This document shows, one piece after another, positions 31,101-39,217 of a DNA stretch of 64,000 nt. The stretch lies in the NCBI GenBank assembly GCA_022843905.1, contig JALHMT010000003.1, positions 62,001 to 126,000 on the forward strand, written 5' to 3'. Numbering within the stretch: the first letter of the stretch is position 1; each line of letters starts with the position of its first letter. The notes under the pieces were generated by a model that made no database searches, was not told where the DNA came from, and saw only the letters and a program-made list of their open reading frames with translations. The translations under genes and the position numbers were made by a program. This DNA is from Rubrivivax sp. (GTDB lineage Bacteria; Pseudomonadota; Gammaproteobacteria; Burkholderiales; Burkholderiaceae_C).

Positions 31101-32762
31101 GTTCTCCTGCAGCGTCACCACGGCCGTCAGGCCGTCGGGCGTGATCGTCACGAACTCGGGCTCGAGGTCTTGCGACACGCTGGCGCCCGGCCCGAAGATG
31201 CGCACCCCGCTGGCCTTCAATGCATCGATCTGGGAATCGAAGGCACCAAAGCCGGCTGTCTGCACCGTGGCCGACGCCGCGCCGGCCGTCAGGTCGATGA
31301 TGCTCACCGAGCCGACGGGGTCGAAGGAGTCGGCCTGCCCGTAGCTGTTGGGTTCGCCCTCGTTGGCCACCACCACCTTGCTGCCGTCGGGCGTGAAGGT
31401 CAACATGTCGGGCAAGTAGCCGACGTTCAGGTCCTTCAACAAGGCACCGGTGGTGGCGTCGTACAGGCTGACGTGCCCCAGGTCCTGCTGGCGGGTGGTG
31501 GTGTCGACGACGGCCCAGGCCACCGCAACGATGCCGTTCTTGATCGCCACGCTGTTCGGCAGGGCCTCGAACCCCGCCGGAACGGGGAATCCGGGGGCCA
31601 CCTGGCCGAGCAGGGTCAGCGCGCCGCTGTTGGCCATCGAGTACGCCTCGACCACCGCCCCGGCAACGACGATGACGCGGTCGTTGACGGGATCGAAGGC
31701 GACGATCTCGGCGCCGTTGGCGCTGGAGATGCCGCCCAGCTTGGTGAGGAAGCTGGCGGCGTTGTCGGTGATGGTGACGTTGCGGCTGGTGATGGCACCC
31801 AGCGAGATGCCGGCCGACGGCGCGGAGATGGTCAGCGTGGCGGTCTCGGTGGCTTCGGCCGTGGCGTCGTCGGCGATCACGAACTGCACGCTGCCGCTGG
31901 TCTGTCCTGCCGGGATGGTGATGGTGCTGCCGGTGAGGTAGTAGTCGCTTGACGTGATGCCGGCACCCGAGACGCCCAGGTTCACCGTCTGGTCGCTGGC
32001 CACGGCCTGCGACACATTGGCGGTCACGGTGATGACGCTGGCCGCGGCCTCGCTGGCGGCATTGCTGCTGACCGCCAGCGTGACCGAGGGCAGAGCCGAG
32101 CCCAGGGTGAGCGAGAAGTTGTCGATGGCCAGACCGTGGTCGTTGCCGGCGTCGTTGACTTCGACCCAGCGGAACCACAGCGTCTGCCCACTGGCCCAGC
32201 TCAGGCTGGTGAGGGTGCCGCCGACGTTGTCGACGAAACCCGCCACGTTGCCGTTCACCGCGGCAGCGGTGGCGCCGACCACTGGCGATGCCCAGCTGAA
32301 GCTGCTGCCCGGGCTGACCCAGGTGGCGACCGTGCCGAAGTCGTCGCCGAAGCCGTACTCGAACGACATCGTCTGCGCATTGACGTTGCCGCCGTTGCGC
32401 CACTGCTCGCCGTCGAAGCCGACGGTGGCCTGCGAGATGGTGTTGCCGGTGGCGTTGACGGCGCCGAAGCCGATCCAGCCGGCCACCGAGCCACCAGACG
32501 GGCTGCCGAAGTAGGCACCGCCCGAGCCCAGGCCGCCCAGCGCGCGGTCGCTCTCGGCACCGGTGCCGAAACTGTAGAAGGCACCGGCGGTGCCGGTGCC
32601 GCTGCCCGCGGCGTAGGTGGTGATCGCCGTGCCGGGCACGGGCTGGCGGAACAGGTACCAGCCTTCCAGTGTGGTGCCGTTGGTCCAGGCCACGCTCGTG
32701 CCCGAGGTGGCCAGGCTGTCGAAGGTCTGCGAATAGGAACCCGTGAACGAAATGGTGGCCAT
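28185..32762 (-). CDS. Giant secreted nuclease: choice-of-anchor I, ExeM/NucH-like nuclease and RTX C-terminus
   Basis: A 1525-residue multidomain protein without an N-terminal signal peptide. In order: an N-terminal beta domain (about 1-230); a Calx-beta-like repeat (about 235-340); a beta-propeller region of the choice-of-anchor I type (about 345-860), with GSKVVVANEGEPNSYG and TYFITANEGDARDYTGF; an OB-fold region (about 870-1080); an endonuclease/exonuclease/phosphatase domain (about 1110-1430) with TVATFNVENLDPGDG, GNHFNSKGGDD, VAGDLNDFE and SDHDPVVARF, all the expected catalytic residues; and an RTX end with GGAGNDVITGLQGRDLLTGG. The RTX repeats and missing signal peptide indicate type I secretion. 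No type I secretion genes are nearby. The start at 32762 was chosen over 32861 because the extra residues are not domain-like. Confidence 0.88.
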   Translation of the reverse strand: MATISFTGSYSQTFDSLATSGTSVAWTNGTTLEGWYLFRQPVPGTAITTYAAGSGTGTAGAFYSFGTGAESDRALGGLGSGGAYFGSPSGGSVAGWIGFGAVNATGNTISQATVGFDGEQWRNGGNVNAQTMSFEYGFGDDFGTVATWVSPGSSFSWASPVVGATAAAVNGNVAGFVDNVGGTLTSLSWASGQTLWFRWVEVNDAGNDHGLAIDNFSLTLGSALPSVTLAVSSNAASEAAASVITVTANVSQAVASDQTVNLGVSGAGITSSDYYLTGSTITIPAGQTSGSVQFVIADDATAEATETATLTISAPSAGISLGAITSRNVTITDNAASFLTKLGGISSANGAEIVAFDPVNDRVIVVAGAVVEAYSMANSGALTLLGQVAPGFPVPAGFEALPNSVAIKNGIVAVAWAVVDTTTRQQDLGHVSLYDATTGALLKDLNVGYLPDMLTFTPDGSKVVVANEGEPNSYGQADSFDPVGSVSIIDLTAGAASATVQTAGFGAFDSQIDALKASGVRIFGPGASVSQDLEPEFVTITPDGLTAVVTLQENNAAAIVDIASATVTGIVPLGLKDHSLPGNGIDASDRDGAGGVGRFNVQNWPVFGMLMPDAIANFTVGGTTYFITANEGDARDYTGFAEEVRVRAADLDPTAFPDAATLRDNSNLGRLTVTRTGDTNGDGDLDVLLAFGGRSFTIWDPVGTRVYDSGDSLEQITHARTPTLFNSEGSAAGFDTRSDNKGPEPEGLTTGVIGGRTYAFIGLERSGDVMVFDVSTPAAPQFVQLINTPEDLGVEGLTFVPAADSPTGKPLLITANEVSKTLAVFEVAVPVRIADIQGESHTSPLVGQAVQSVPGIVTALASNGFYLQDPQPDTNPATSEGIFVFTSSAPTVAIGSAVRVSGTVGEFRPGNNVDNLTSTQITSPTIVPWTDAPAVGITPMVFGVDRMMPTEIINNDFAVTGNVETSPGRDFDPATEGIDFFESLEGMLVRIDNPLSVSPTNSFGEIWVLANGGSGATGRTDRGGIIVSESDFNPERIQIDNLLASQIFPTVDVGATLSNVTGVIAYNFNNYEVLALQAPTVLQASTLQREVTPLAGSADRLTVATFNVENLDPGDGSAKFSALADAVVDNLLSPDIINLEEVQDNNGATNNGVVDANVTLQTLIDAIVAAGGPRYDYRQINPVNNQDGGEPGGNIRVAFLFNPARVSFVEDANSTSLKRLVDTNLADGDAFAASRKPLVGEFMFNGEKITLIGNHFNSKGGDDPLFGPTQPPVLSSEVQRLQQAAIVGDYVASLLAADPGANVIVAGDLNDFEFSAPLSLLEAAGLTSLVETLPANQRYTYNFQGNAQALDHIQVSGGLLGKLDGYDTVRINSEFAVQVSDHDPVVARFNIVAGQVLTGTPGANVLIGGAGNDVITGLQGRDLLTGGAGRDKFVYTSLIDAGDVITDFQVGTDLLVIDRLLASVGYSGNDPVGAGYLGVVPAAGRSFVTFDADGAAGSGAARPLVELVGVIGVTPEQLIDFAVPA

Positions 32763-33043
32763 GAGGTGTGTGCGGTGGCTGGGTGAAGGTGCAGACGAAT
32801 CTATGCACGGATCATGCCGATCTGATGACAGTTGTTGCTCTGTGTATGCATCACCCCGCAACCAGGGGGTGGGGTCAACACCCAGGCAACGCCGGCATGA
32901 TCAGCGACGCTCCCGGGCCGCTGTGACACCAGGTCGTCGAAGCCCCGACACGCCACCGATCGAACGGTTCACCAGAGGGTGCCCCGGGGTCGTTGGCTCG
33001 CTGACCCATCGAGGCCAGGCGCCCCGGCTTCTCTCACACCGCC

Positions 33044-35149
33044 TCAGCCCCCGGGCGTTCCACCGTCCCGGCGCCGCCGAGCAGCGCGCGGCGACTCGGC
33101 CGCGGCATAGGCTTCGAGCCCGGCCTTGCGGTCGATTGGCGCCACCGTGCTCAGCGTCGTGCCGCCGACGGGCTGCAGCGCCGGTGGATAGAACGCAAGC
33201 TTCTGAGCGGCTGCGAGCTTGTCGGTGCGCGACAGGTCGAGGTCGCGCTCGTTGACGCCCGCCTGCGGCTGCACCGCCACGCCGTCCACGATCTCCAGAT
33301 CGAACCACCAGCGCTTGACCCGGTTGCGCTGGCCGCCACCGCTCCGATCATCGTGGTCGATGAGCTGGCGACGCGACTCGGGCACCTCGATCGACAGCCA
33401 GAGCAGCCGCTCAGCCTCGACCAGGTCCTCGCGGTTGTAGGGGCAGGTCTTCATGCAGCGGCCGCAAGCCGAGCCCTTCATGTTGGTGAGGCGGTACTTG
33501 CCGCACTTCTCGATGTCGGGCTTCCAGATCTCGTAGCCGTTGAACATCACCTTGGGTCCGAAGGGAATGGCATTGCAGGGGCACTCGCGTGCGCACTTCA
33601 TGCACATGCCGCACACGGCCTGCAACCCGAAGTCGATGGGCTTGTCCACGGCCAGCGGCAGGTCGGTCGTGAACAGCACCGACTTCGAGCGCGGTCCGAT
33701 GAAGGGGTTGAGGATCATCTCGCCGATGCGCGAGAGCTCGCCCAGGCCCGCCATCAGCACCGCGGGCAGGTGCAGCAGTTCGGAATGCGCGTTGGAGTGA
33801 GCCCGCGCCGAGTACCCCATGCGGCGCACATGGGCGGCCATGACCCCGGCGATGGTCGCGCCCCGGAGATAGGCCCGCATCGACTGTGCGCCGGAGATCC
33901 AGTCGTCGCCGGACGCTCCTTCCATGGTCTCGAAGCCCTGATCGATCAGCATCACGACGGCGTAGCGGTGGTAGGGCACGATCGGCCGGCCCTCGACTTC
34001 GTCGTGGGAGTAGTACATCCAGGGCTCGGCCTCGCAGATGCCCACCAGGTCGGCGCCCAGCACGTGGCCCAGCGCCTTGATGGCCTGGGCGTTGCGTTGC
34101 GGGTCCGACAGGTCGCCCCCCACGCCGCTGGGCTGCAGGGGTTCGCGCGTGCCCTGCAAGGGCACCAGGTTGCGGATCAACGGTGTCATCGCCCAGGCCA
34201 AGGGGTGCTTGACGGCGAAGCGAGCGCGCTCCAGCCTGGCTTTTTCGCCCAGATCTCCGGCGAGCGCGCGCGTGAAGAGGTCGGCCCGCTTGGGCACCCG
34301 GCGGATCTCGTCGCGCAGAACCAGCGTGGTCGGCTCGTCCACCCGACGGATGCGCTCCATCGGGTATCGCCCCGCATGCACGGGCCGCCGGGCCAGCTCG
34401 GCGTCCTCGAAGCCGGGCCGCGTGCCGGCCGCGCCCAGGTAGGCAGCGTCGTCGGGCCAGGCCAGGGATGCGTCCGGGGCGATGGGCAGATCGGTGGCCA
34501 TCGGGTAGTCGGTGGTCACCACAGCGACGCGGAAGCCACGCCGGGAGAACGGCATCGCCAGCACGCCGTCCACGGCCTGGGCCACGCCGGCACGCTGGGC
34601 CAGGGCCGCCAGGTCGACCTGCGCCTGACCGGCGACGTGACCGCGCGCCGACCAGCCCAGCGCGCGGATGTAGCCCGCCATCACCACCGCGATCTCGGCG
34701 CAACGCAGGTCGGTGCGCTGCGCGTTCGTGCCCCGGGTCCACTCGGCGCCCGGCTCGCCGGGCTTCGGTTCGCGGGTGAACTCCACCAGCAGCACGAACG
34801 CGTGGCTGTGCAGAGGCGGTGAAGGTTCGAGCCAGTCCTGCGGCTGCAACTCGCAGACGCCGGCCAGCGTGGCGTCCATGAAGTAGGCCGAGGCCTTCAG
34901 GTTGCGCGCTCGTGCGATCAGATCGTCGGGAACCGGAGCGCGCGCGGGCGCCGGTACGCCGTCGAGGTGCTTGTGGAACAGCTCGCGGTACTCGGGCAGG
35001 CAGCCCTGGATCGAATCGGCATGCGCGCCGCCATGGTCTGCCGGCTGGCGCACCCCAGGGACGGGTTCTCCGGCGGCGCGAGGCAGCAGTTCGGTGGGCA
35101 GCGTGCCCATGTCGAAGGGCCGGTCACGGTTGGAAAAGAGTCTGGCCAT
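33044..35149 (-). CDS. Soluble reductive dehalogenase-like Fe-S/corrinoid protein
   Basis: A 701-residue cytoplasmic protein with two 4Fe-4S motifs near the C-terminal end: CGMCMKCARECP at about residues 512-523 and CGRCMKTCPYN at about 560-570. Upstream lie two copies of a related segment: residues about 90-250 (AYFMDATLAGVCE...) and 360-500 (LGHVLGADLVGICEAEPWMY). This internal duplication, the length and the absence of a Tat signal resemble the aerobic, non-respiratory reductive dehalogenases of the NpRdhA class, by recall. The segment GPRSKSVLFTTDLPL just before the clusters corresponds to the cobalamin-binding region. The related QueG is much shorter. No membrane anchor (RdhB) or NAD(P)H reductase domain is present, so the electron donor must be separate. 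Halogenated substrate is inferred, not shown. Confidence 0.75.
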   Translation of the reverse strand: MARLFSNRDRPFDMGTLPTELLPRAAGEPVPGVRQPADHGGAHADSIQGCLPEYRELFHKHLDGVPAPARAPVPDDLIARARNLKASAYFMDATLAGVCELQPQDWLEPSPPLHSHAFVLLVEFTREPKPGEPGAEWTRGTNAQRTDLRCAEIAVVMAGYIRALGWSARGHVAGQAQVDLAALAQRAGVAQAVDGVLAMPFSRRGFRVAVVTTDYPMATDLPIAPDASLAWPDDAAYLGAAGTRPGFEDAELARRPVHAGRYPMERIRRVDEPTTLVLRDEIRRVPKRADLFTRALAGDLGEKARLERARFAVKHPLAWAMTPLIRNLVPLQGTREPLQPSGVGGDLSDPQRNAQAIKALGHVLGADLVGICEAEPWMYYSHDEVEGRPIVPYHRYAVVMLIDQGFETMEGASGDDWISGAQSMRAYLRGATIAGVMAAHVRRMGYSARAHSNAHSELLHLPAVLMAGLGELSRIGEMILNPFIGPRSKSVLFTTDLPLAVDKPIDFGLQAVCGMCMKCARECPCNAIPFGPKVMFNGYEIWKPDIEKCGKYRLTNMKGSACGRCMKTCPYNREDLVEAERLLWLSIEVPESRRQLIDHDDRSGGGQRNRVKRWWFDLEIVDGVAVQPQAGVNERDLDLSRTDKLAAAQKLAFYPPALQPVGGTTLSTVAPIDRKAGLEAYAAAESPRAARRRRDGGTPGG

Positions 35150-35303
35150 CGCGTTTCCTGGTGCACAACCCCGAGGGTAGCAAGCGCGGGCCGCGTCGCG
35201 CTTCGGCGCGGGCGGACCGGCGTTCGCCGGCGTTGCAGGCGGTGCCTGAGCGCTTACCGCAGACCAGGTAGAAGGCCCGTCTGCACGCGATGTGATTGCT
35301 TGC

Positions 35304-35323
35304 GGGACGTTCTGGAACGTCCC
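35304..35323. promoter_or_regulatory. Perfect 9-bp palindrome upstream of mazG-helicase pair
   Basis: GGGACGTTC and GAACGTCCC face each other around a 2-base centre, a 20-base perfect palindrome. It lies in the 388-bp divergent region between the dehalogenase-like gene and the mazG-like gene. Overlapping its right arm, TGGAACGTCCCCTGCA (35313-35328) shows the GG-N10-GC spacing of a sigma54 promoter with two departures from consensus. The region holds no convincing gene: an 81-codon frame at 35292-35537 has no recognisable feature. Confidence 0.45.
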
Positions 35324-35537
35324 CTGCAGCTCAGGCTATCCTCGGTGGATGCTCCGCCAAGCCGCCGCCATGGTCACCGTCGACACGAGGCGCGGAGTCC
35401 AGTTCGAGCACACGCCGGACCTCTGCGGGTGGGAGCAGGGGCGGTCCGTGCCGGTCACCCGGCAGGGCATCAACGCCGGGGCGCACCTGCTGCGGCCACT
35501 TCGGCGCGAGGGGGCGCTGCATCTGCGGGGGAAATAG

Positions 35538-35888
35538 ATGGCCGACACGTTGAACGACCTGGCGCATCAGCTCGACCGGTTCGCCGGCGAGCGGGACTGG
35601 CAGCAATTCCATTCACCCAAGAACCTGGCGTCGGCCCTGGTGGTGGAAGCTGGTGAGCTCCTGGAGCATTTCCAGTGGATGACGGAAGAACAGAGCCGCG
35701 CCCTGCCCAGCGAGAAGCGCGACGCCGTGGCTGGCGAGGTAGCCGACGTGCTGCTGTACCTGATCCAGCTGGCCAACGCGCTGGGCCTGGATCCCGTCGA
35801 GGCGGCGCAGGCCAAGCTCAGGCTCAATGCCTTGCGCTACCCGGTCGACCGGGCGCGCGGCAACAGCAAGAAGCACGACGAACTCTGA
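35538..35888 (+). CDS. MazG-like nucleotide pyrophosphohydrolase
   Basis: A 116-residue all-helical NTP pyrophosphohydrolase of the short MazG/RS21-C6 (dCTPase-like) type. The metal-binding motif is EAGELLEHFQW followed by EVADVLLYLIQLANALG, with the conserved WQQFHSPKNLA ahead. Such enzymes hydrolyse dNTPs or modified NTPs to monophosphates. The gene ends 13 bp before the nuclease-helicase-protease gene on the same strand, so the two form a likely operon. In defence and toxin contexts MazG-like proteins can deplete nucleotides; that role here is inference. Confidence 0.85.
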   Translation: MADTLNDLAHQLDRFAGERDWQQFHSPKNLASALVVEAGELLEHFQWMTEEQSRALPSEKRDAVAGEVADVLLYLIQLANALGLDPVEAAQAKLRLNALRYPVDRARGNSKKHDEL

Positions 35889-35901
35889 GTGCCCTCGCCC
35901 C

Positions 35902-38367
35902 ATGATCATCTACCAGGCCAGCAAGCGCGAGTTCCTGCACCACGCGCTGCGCGAGGACATCGAGGACGTGGTCACCCGTCACTACCGCAGCGCCACAGGC
36001 CAAGGCGTCAGCCCGGCCGAAGTGCGGGCCTGGAAGCATTCGCTGCTGGAGATGGCGCTGGTCCTGGGCGACGAGGAGATCCCGGAAGACGCCGGCGTCG
36101 CCATCGAGTACCAGTTGCCGCAGAGCGCCAAGCGCATCGACTTCGTGATCACCGGCGAGGACGCGGACGCACGCAGCAAGGTCATCATCGTCGAGCTCAA
36201 GCAGTGGTCGACCTCACGCCGTAGCGAGAAGGATGCCATCGTGTGGGCACAGCGGGGCGGCGGCAGTGGCGAGCGCGAAGGCATCCATCCGTCGTACCAG
36301 GCCTGGTCGTACGCTGCCTACCTGGAAGACTTCAACGCGGCGGTGCAGGACGGCGCGATGGCACTGCACCCCTGCGCCTACCTGCATAACCACCCGCCAA
36401 ACGGCGAGATCGACCACCCGCACTACCGCGAGCACCTGCAACGCGCGCCGCTGTTCCTGCATCGGGATCGCAGGAAACTGCAGGCCTTCATCCGCGAACA
36501 CGTGCGCCACGGTGACCGCAAGGGCGCGCTGTACGCGATTGAGAACGGGCGCATCCGGCCGTCGAAAATGTTGGTCGACAGCGTGGCGGGCCTACTGCAG
36601 GGCAAGCCCGATTTCGTGCTGATCGATGATCAGAAACTGGTGCACGAAAGCATCCTGCAAGTCGATGCCCGGGCGGCACACCGCAAGCAGGTGGTGATCG
36701 TTCAGGGTGGCCCGGGCACCGGCAAGTCGGTGGTCGCCATCAACCTGCTGGGCGCCTTGATCGGCCAAAGCCGCAATGCCCGCTACGTGTCCAAGAACGC
36801 GGCGCCGCGTGCCGTCTATGAAAGCAAACTGGCAGGCACCCTCAGGAAGACGCGCATCAGCAACCTGTTCAGCGGCTCCGGCGCCTTCGTCAATGTGGCA
36901 GCGGACACCTACGACACCCTGATCGTCGACGAGGCGCACCGGTTGAATGAGAAGAGCGGTCTGTACCGAAACCTGGGCGACAACCAGGTCAGGGAACTGA
37001 TCCGATCAGCGCGCTGCACCGTGTTCTTCGTCGACGACGACCAGCGCGTCACGCTGCTGGACATCGGCCACACCGAAGAGCTGCGGCGCCAGGCACGCGA
37101 GCTGGGCGCGGAGGTAACCGAACTTGCGCTGTCGTCGCAGTTCCGATGCAACGGGTCGGACGGGTACCTGGCATGGTTGGACAACACGCTGGGCAAGCGC
37201 CAGACCGTGAACCAGTCGCTGGATACGCGCGAGTATGACTTTCGAGTCTTCGACAACCCGGCCGACATGCACGCGCTGATCGAGCTGAAGAACCAGGCCG
37301 GCAATCGTTCGCGGGTCGTCGCAGGCTACTGCTGGAAGTGGCCGAGCAGAAACAACGCCCGGGTCTGGGACATCGAGCTGCCGGTGTTCGACTACCGACG
37401 CCGCTGGAACCTGGACAAGGACGGCAGCCTGTGGATCGTGACGCCAGGGTCGGTGGAACAGGTGGGCTGCATTCACACCTGCCAAGGCCTCGAGCTGGAC
37501 TACGTGGGGGTCATCATCGGGCCGGACCTGGCCTACCGCGATGGGCGCATCGTCACCGACGCGACCAAGCGCGCGTCGTCTGACCAGTCGGTCAAGGGTC
37601 TGAAGGCGATGTTGAAGGCCGACCCGGACGGCGCTCACACGCTGGCCGATGCCATCGTCAAGAACACCTACCGGACGCTGATGACGCGGGGCATGAAGGG
37701 CTGCTACGTGTACTGCACCGACGCCCCGCTGGCGGCCTATCTGCGGTCGCGCCTGCAAGTCGGCTTGCGGGCGGAAGCGCGCGCGAAGTCGCCAACCCCG
37801 GCAGCCAAGGACCTGCCAGCCACAGCGCTTGACTCGGATCTCAAGCCATCGAACGTCGTGCCGCTGCGGCACGTGACCCTTGCCGAACGTGACGCCGGGA
37901 TGGTCGCAGCCCCTGTGGTCGATCTGCGCCTCGCGGCCGGCGCCTTCTCGGACACGCAGGCGCTGGAGGACGGCGCGCAGGTCTGGGTGGCGCTGCCCGA
38001 CTGGGTGCGTCCACAGCCAGGCCTGTTCGTGGCGCAGGTGGTGGGCGAGTCGATGAACCGCCGCATACCGAACGGGGCCTGGTGCCTGTTCCGCGCCAAC
38101 CCCGCCGGCACACGCCAGGGCAAAGTCGTGGTGGTGCAGCACCGCAGCATTGCGGACCCGGAGACTGGAGGGCGGTACACCGTCAAGGTGTACGCGAGCG
38201 AGAAGTCTGCAGAAGACGATGGTGGCTGGCGCCATCAGCGCATCACGCTGCACCCCGATTCGGATCGGCCGGAGTTCAAGGCCATCGAGATCCGGGTGGG
38301 CGAAAGCGATGACGGGTTCTCGATCGTGGCCGAGATGTTGCTGGTGCTTGCGGCGGGCGAAGGGTGA
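35902..38367 (+). CDS. Fusion of PD-(D/E)XK-like nuclease, SF1 helicase (DUF2075) and LexA-like S24 protease
   Basis: An 821-residue protein with three modules. Near the N-terminus RIDFVITG (D80) and IIVELKQW (E98, K100) form a PD-(D/E)XK-type site. The centre is a superfamily 1 helicase of the DUF2075 type: Walker A GGPGTGKS at 269-276, Walker B LIVDEAH at 340-346, a second FFVDDDQRV, and late motifs QFRCNGSDG, IHTCQGLELD and YRTLMTRGMKG. The last 150 residues resemble LexA/UmuD: an Ala-Gly site in RLAAGAFS (A679-G680), the Ser in GESM (S717) and the Lys in YTVKVY (K762). All three parts of a self-cleaving Ser-Lys protease are thus present. There is no DNA-binding HTH. The start ATG at 35902 was chosen as first in frame after the mazG stop. 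Confidence 0.82.
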   Translation: MIIYQASKREFLHHALREDIEDVVTRHYRSATGQGVSPAEVRAWKHSLLEMALVLGDEEIPEDAGVAIEYQLPQSAKRIDFVITGEDADARSKVIIVELKQWSTSRRSEKDAIVWAQRGGGSGEREGIHPSYQAWSYAAYLEDFNAAVQDGAMALHPCAYLHNHPPNGEIDHPHYREHLQRAPLFLHRDRRKLQAFIREHVRHGDRKGALYAIENGRIRPSKMLVDSVAGLLQGKPDFVLIDDQKLVHESILQVDARAAHRKQVVIVQGGPGTGKSVVAINLLGALIGQSRNARYVSKNAAPRAVYESKLAGTLRKTRISNLFSGSGAFVNVAADTYDTLIVDEAHRLNEKSGLYRNLGDNQVRELIRSARCTVFFVDDDQRVTLLDIGHTEELRRQARELGAEVTELALSSQFRCNGSDGYLAWLDNTLGKRQTVNQSLDTREYDFRVFDNPADMHALIELKNQAGNRSRVVAGYCWKWPSRNNARVWDIELPVFDYRRRWNLDKDGSLWIVTPGSVEQVGCIHTCQGLELDYVGVIIGPDLAYRDGRIVTDATKRASSDQSVKGLKAMLKADPDGAHTLADAIVKNTYRTLMTRGMKGCYVYCTDAPLAAYLRSRLQVGLRAEARAKSPTPAAKDLPATALDSDLKPSNVVPLRHVTLAERDAGMVAAPVVDLRLAAGAFSDTQALEDGAQVWVALPDWVRPQPGLFVAQVVGESMNRRIPNGAWCLFRANPAGTRQGKVVVVQHRSIADPETGGRYTVKVYASEKSAEDDGGWRHQRITLHPDSDRPEFKAIEIRVGESDDGFSIVAEMLLVLAAGEG

Positions 38368-38577
38368 GCGTCCCGCAGTTGACGCTCACTGCATGAGTAC
38401 TCCCTTCCCCGCTTGCGTGACCGGGAACCACAGGCTTCACCCGGCCGCTTCGCCGATCGGCATGGAGGGCGCCTTGCTGTCAGGACCGGCGGCGGGACGG
38501 TCCGTTCGAGGCCGCGCCAACCAGCGCCGGGCTCGGCTACCGAAGCGACGCCGAGGCAGCGTGCCCGAACGCTCCAC

Positions 38578-39042
38578 CTACGGCGTGGCACTCGCGCTGC
38601 GGCCGGCCTCGGTCAACCAGGGCAGCAGGCGTTCCACGTAGTCGTCCGGCAACAAGTGTCCTCCGGGAAAGCGCACGTGCGAGCGGCCCATGGCGTGCAT
38701 GCCCAGCAGCACGGGGCGCGGGGCGGCAAGCACGGCCGGGTCGGCGGGGTAGACGATGCGGCCGTTGGCCACCGCGCCGTCGAAGCTGGGCATCAGGAAA
38801 TCGCTGACCCAGGCGGCGGTATCGCCGACGGTCATGCGCTGTGGTGCGCCCAGTTGCACCGTGGCTGCGGCCGGGGCCGCTGTCGCTGTCGTGTGTGCGT
38901 AGCGCGCGGCCAGTTGTTCGGGCGTGATGTCGTAAGGCTTGAGCGCAAAGAGCGCCCACCAGAGTGCGCCGAGGGCGCTGGCCGTGCCGAGAAGGGTGAA
39001 CATGATCAGGCAGGCCTTGCGAGGCCAGGAGTGGAGTTTCAT
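38578..39042 (-). CDS. Hypothetical membrane-anchored protein
   Basis: A 154-residue protein with an N-terminal membrane segment (KACLIMFTLLGTASALGALWW) and a periplasmic part. The segment PRPVLLGMHAMGRSHVRF resembles the core of a hydrolase-like fold but no catalytic triad can be assigned. The family is not recognised. Its first residues, MKLHSW, and the 100 bp upstream are part of a direct repeat whose second copy lies at 39509-39632, ahead of another small gene that starts MQLHSW. The 210 bp between this gene and the upstream helicase gene hold nothing recognisable. Confidence 0.5.
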   Translation of the reverse strand: MKLHSWPRKACLIMFTLLGTASALGALWWALFALKPYDITPEQLAARYAHTTATAAPAAATVQLGAPQRMTVGDTAAWVSDFLMPSFDGAVANGRIVYPADPAVLAAPRPVLLGMHAMGRSHVRFPGGHLLPDDYVERLLPWLTEAGRSASATP

Positions 39043-39148
39043 CTGGTGGTGCAGGCGCCCTGAAGGGCGACGGACACCGGCAGACTAGTCAGCCGGGCGT
39101 GAAGCGCTCGTGAAGCCCACCAGCTTGCTCAGCGTGGCGCAGGAGTGC
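39025..39148. repeat. Direct repeat copy A (kinase 3' end plus start of next gene)
   Basis: About 124 bp that match 39509-39632 at close to 88% identity in direct orientation, 484 bp apart. On the minus strand copy A reads as the last 20 or so codons of the neighbouring histidine kinase (CATLSKLVGFTSASRPAD against CATLSEPAGFTGASRRAA), then a stop, a short spacer and a new start. The kinase body is missing here, so this copy is a recombination scar. Confidence 0.75.
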
Positions 39149-39217
39149 GATCAGTTCGTGTGGCGCGGCCACAGGCGGGATGGCGCCGACCGATGCGACC
39201 GCGCTGGCGAAGGCGCG

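Noticed and set aside
28707-31952. 1081-codon plus-strand frame
   Set aside because: Antisense shadow of the giant nuclease gene, low-complexity Val/Asp/Gly/Arg-rich translation.
35292-35537. 81-codon frame directly before the mazG-like gene
   Set aside because: No recognisable motif, it includes the palindrome, and its composition looks non-coding.
38368-38577. Search for a terminator or small gene after the helicase gene
   Set aside because: No inverted repeat with a T-run or plausible small gene was found in this gap.
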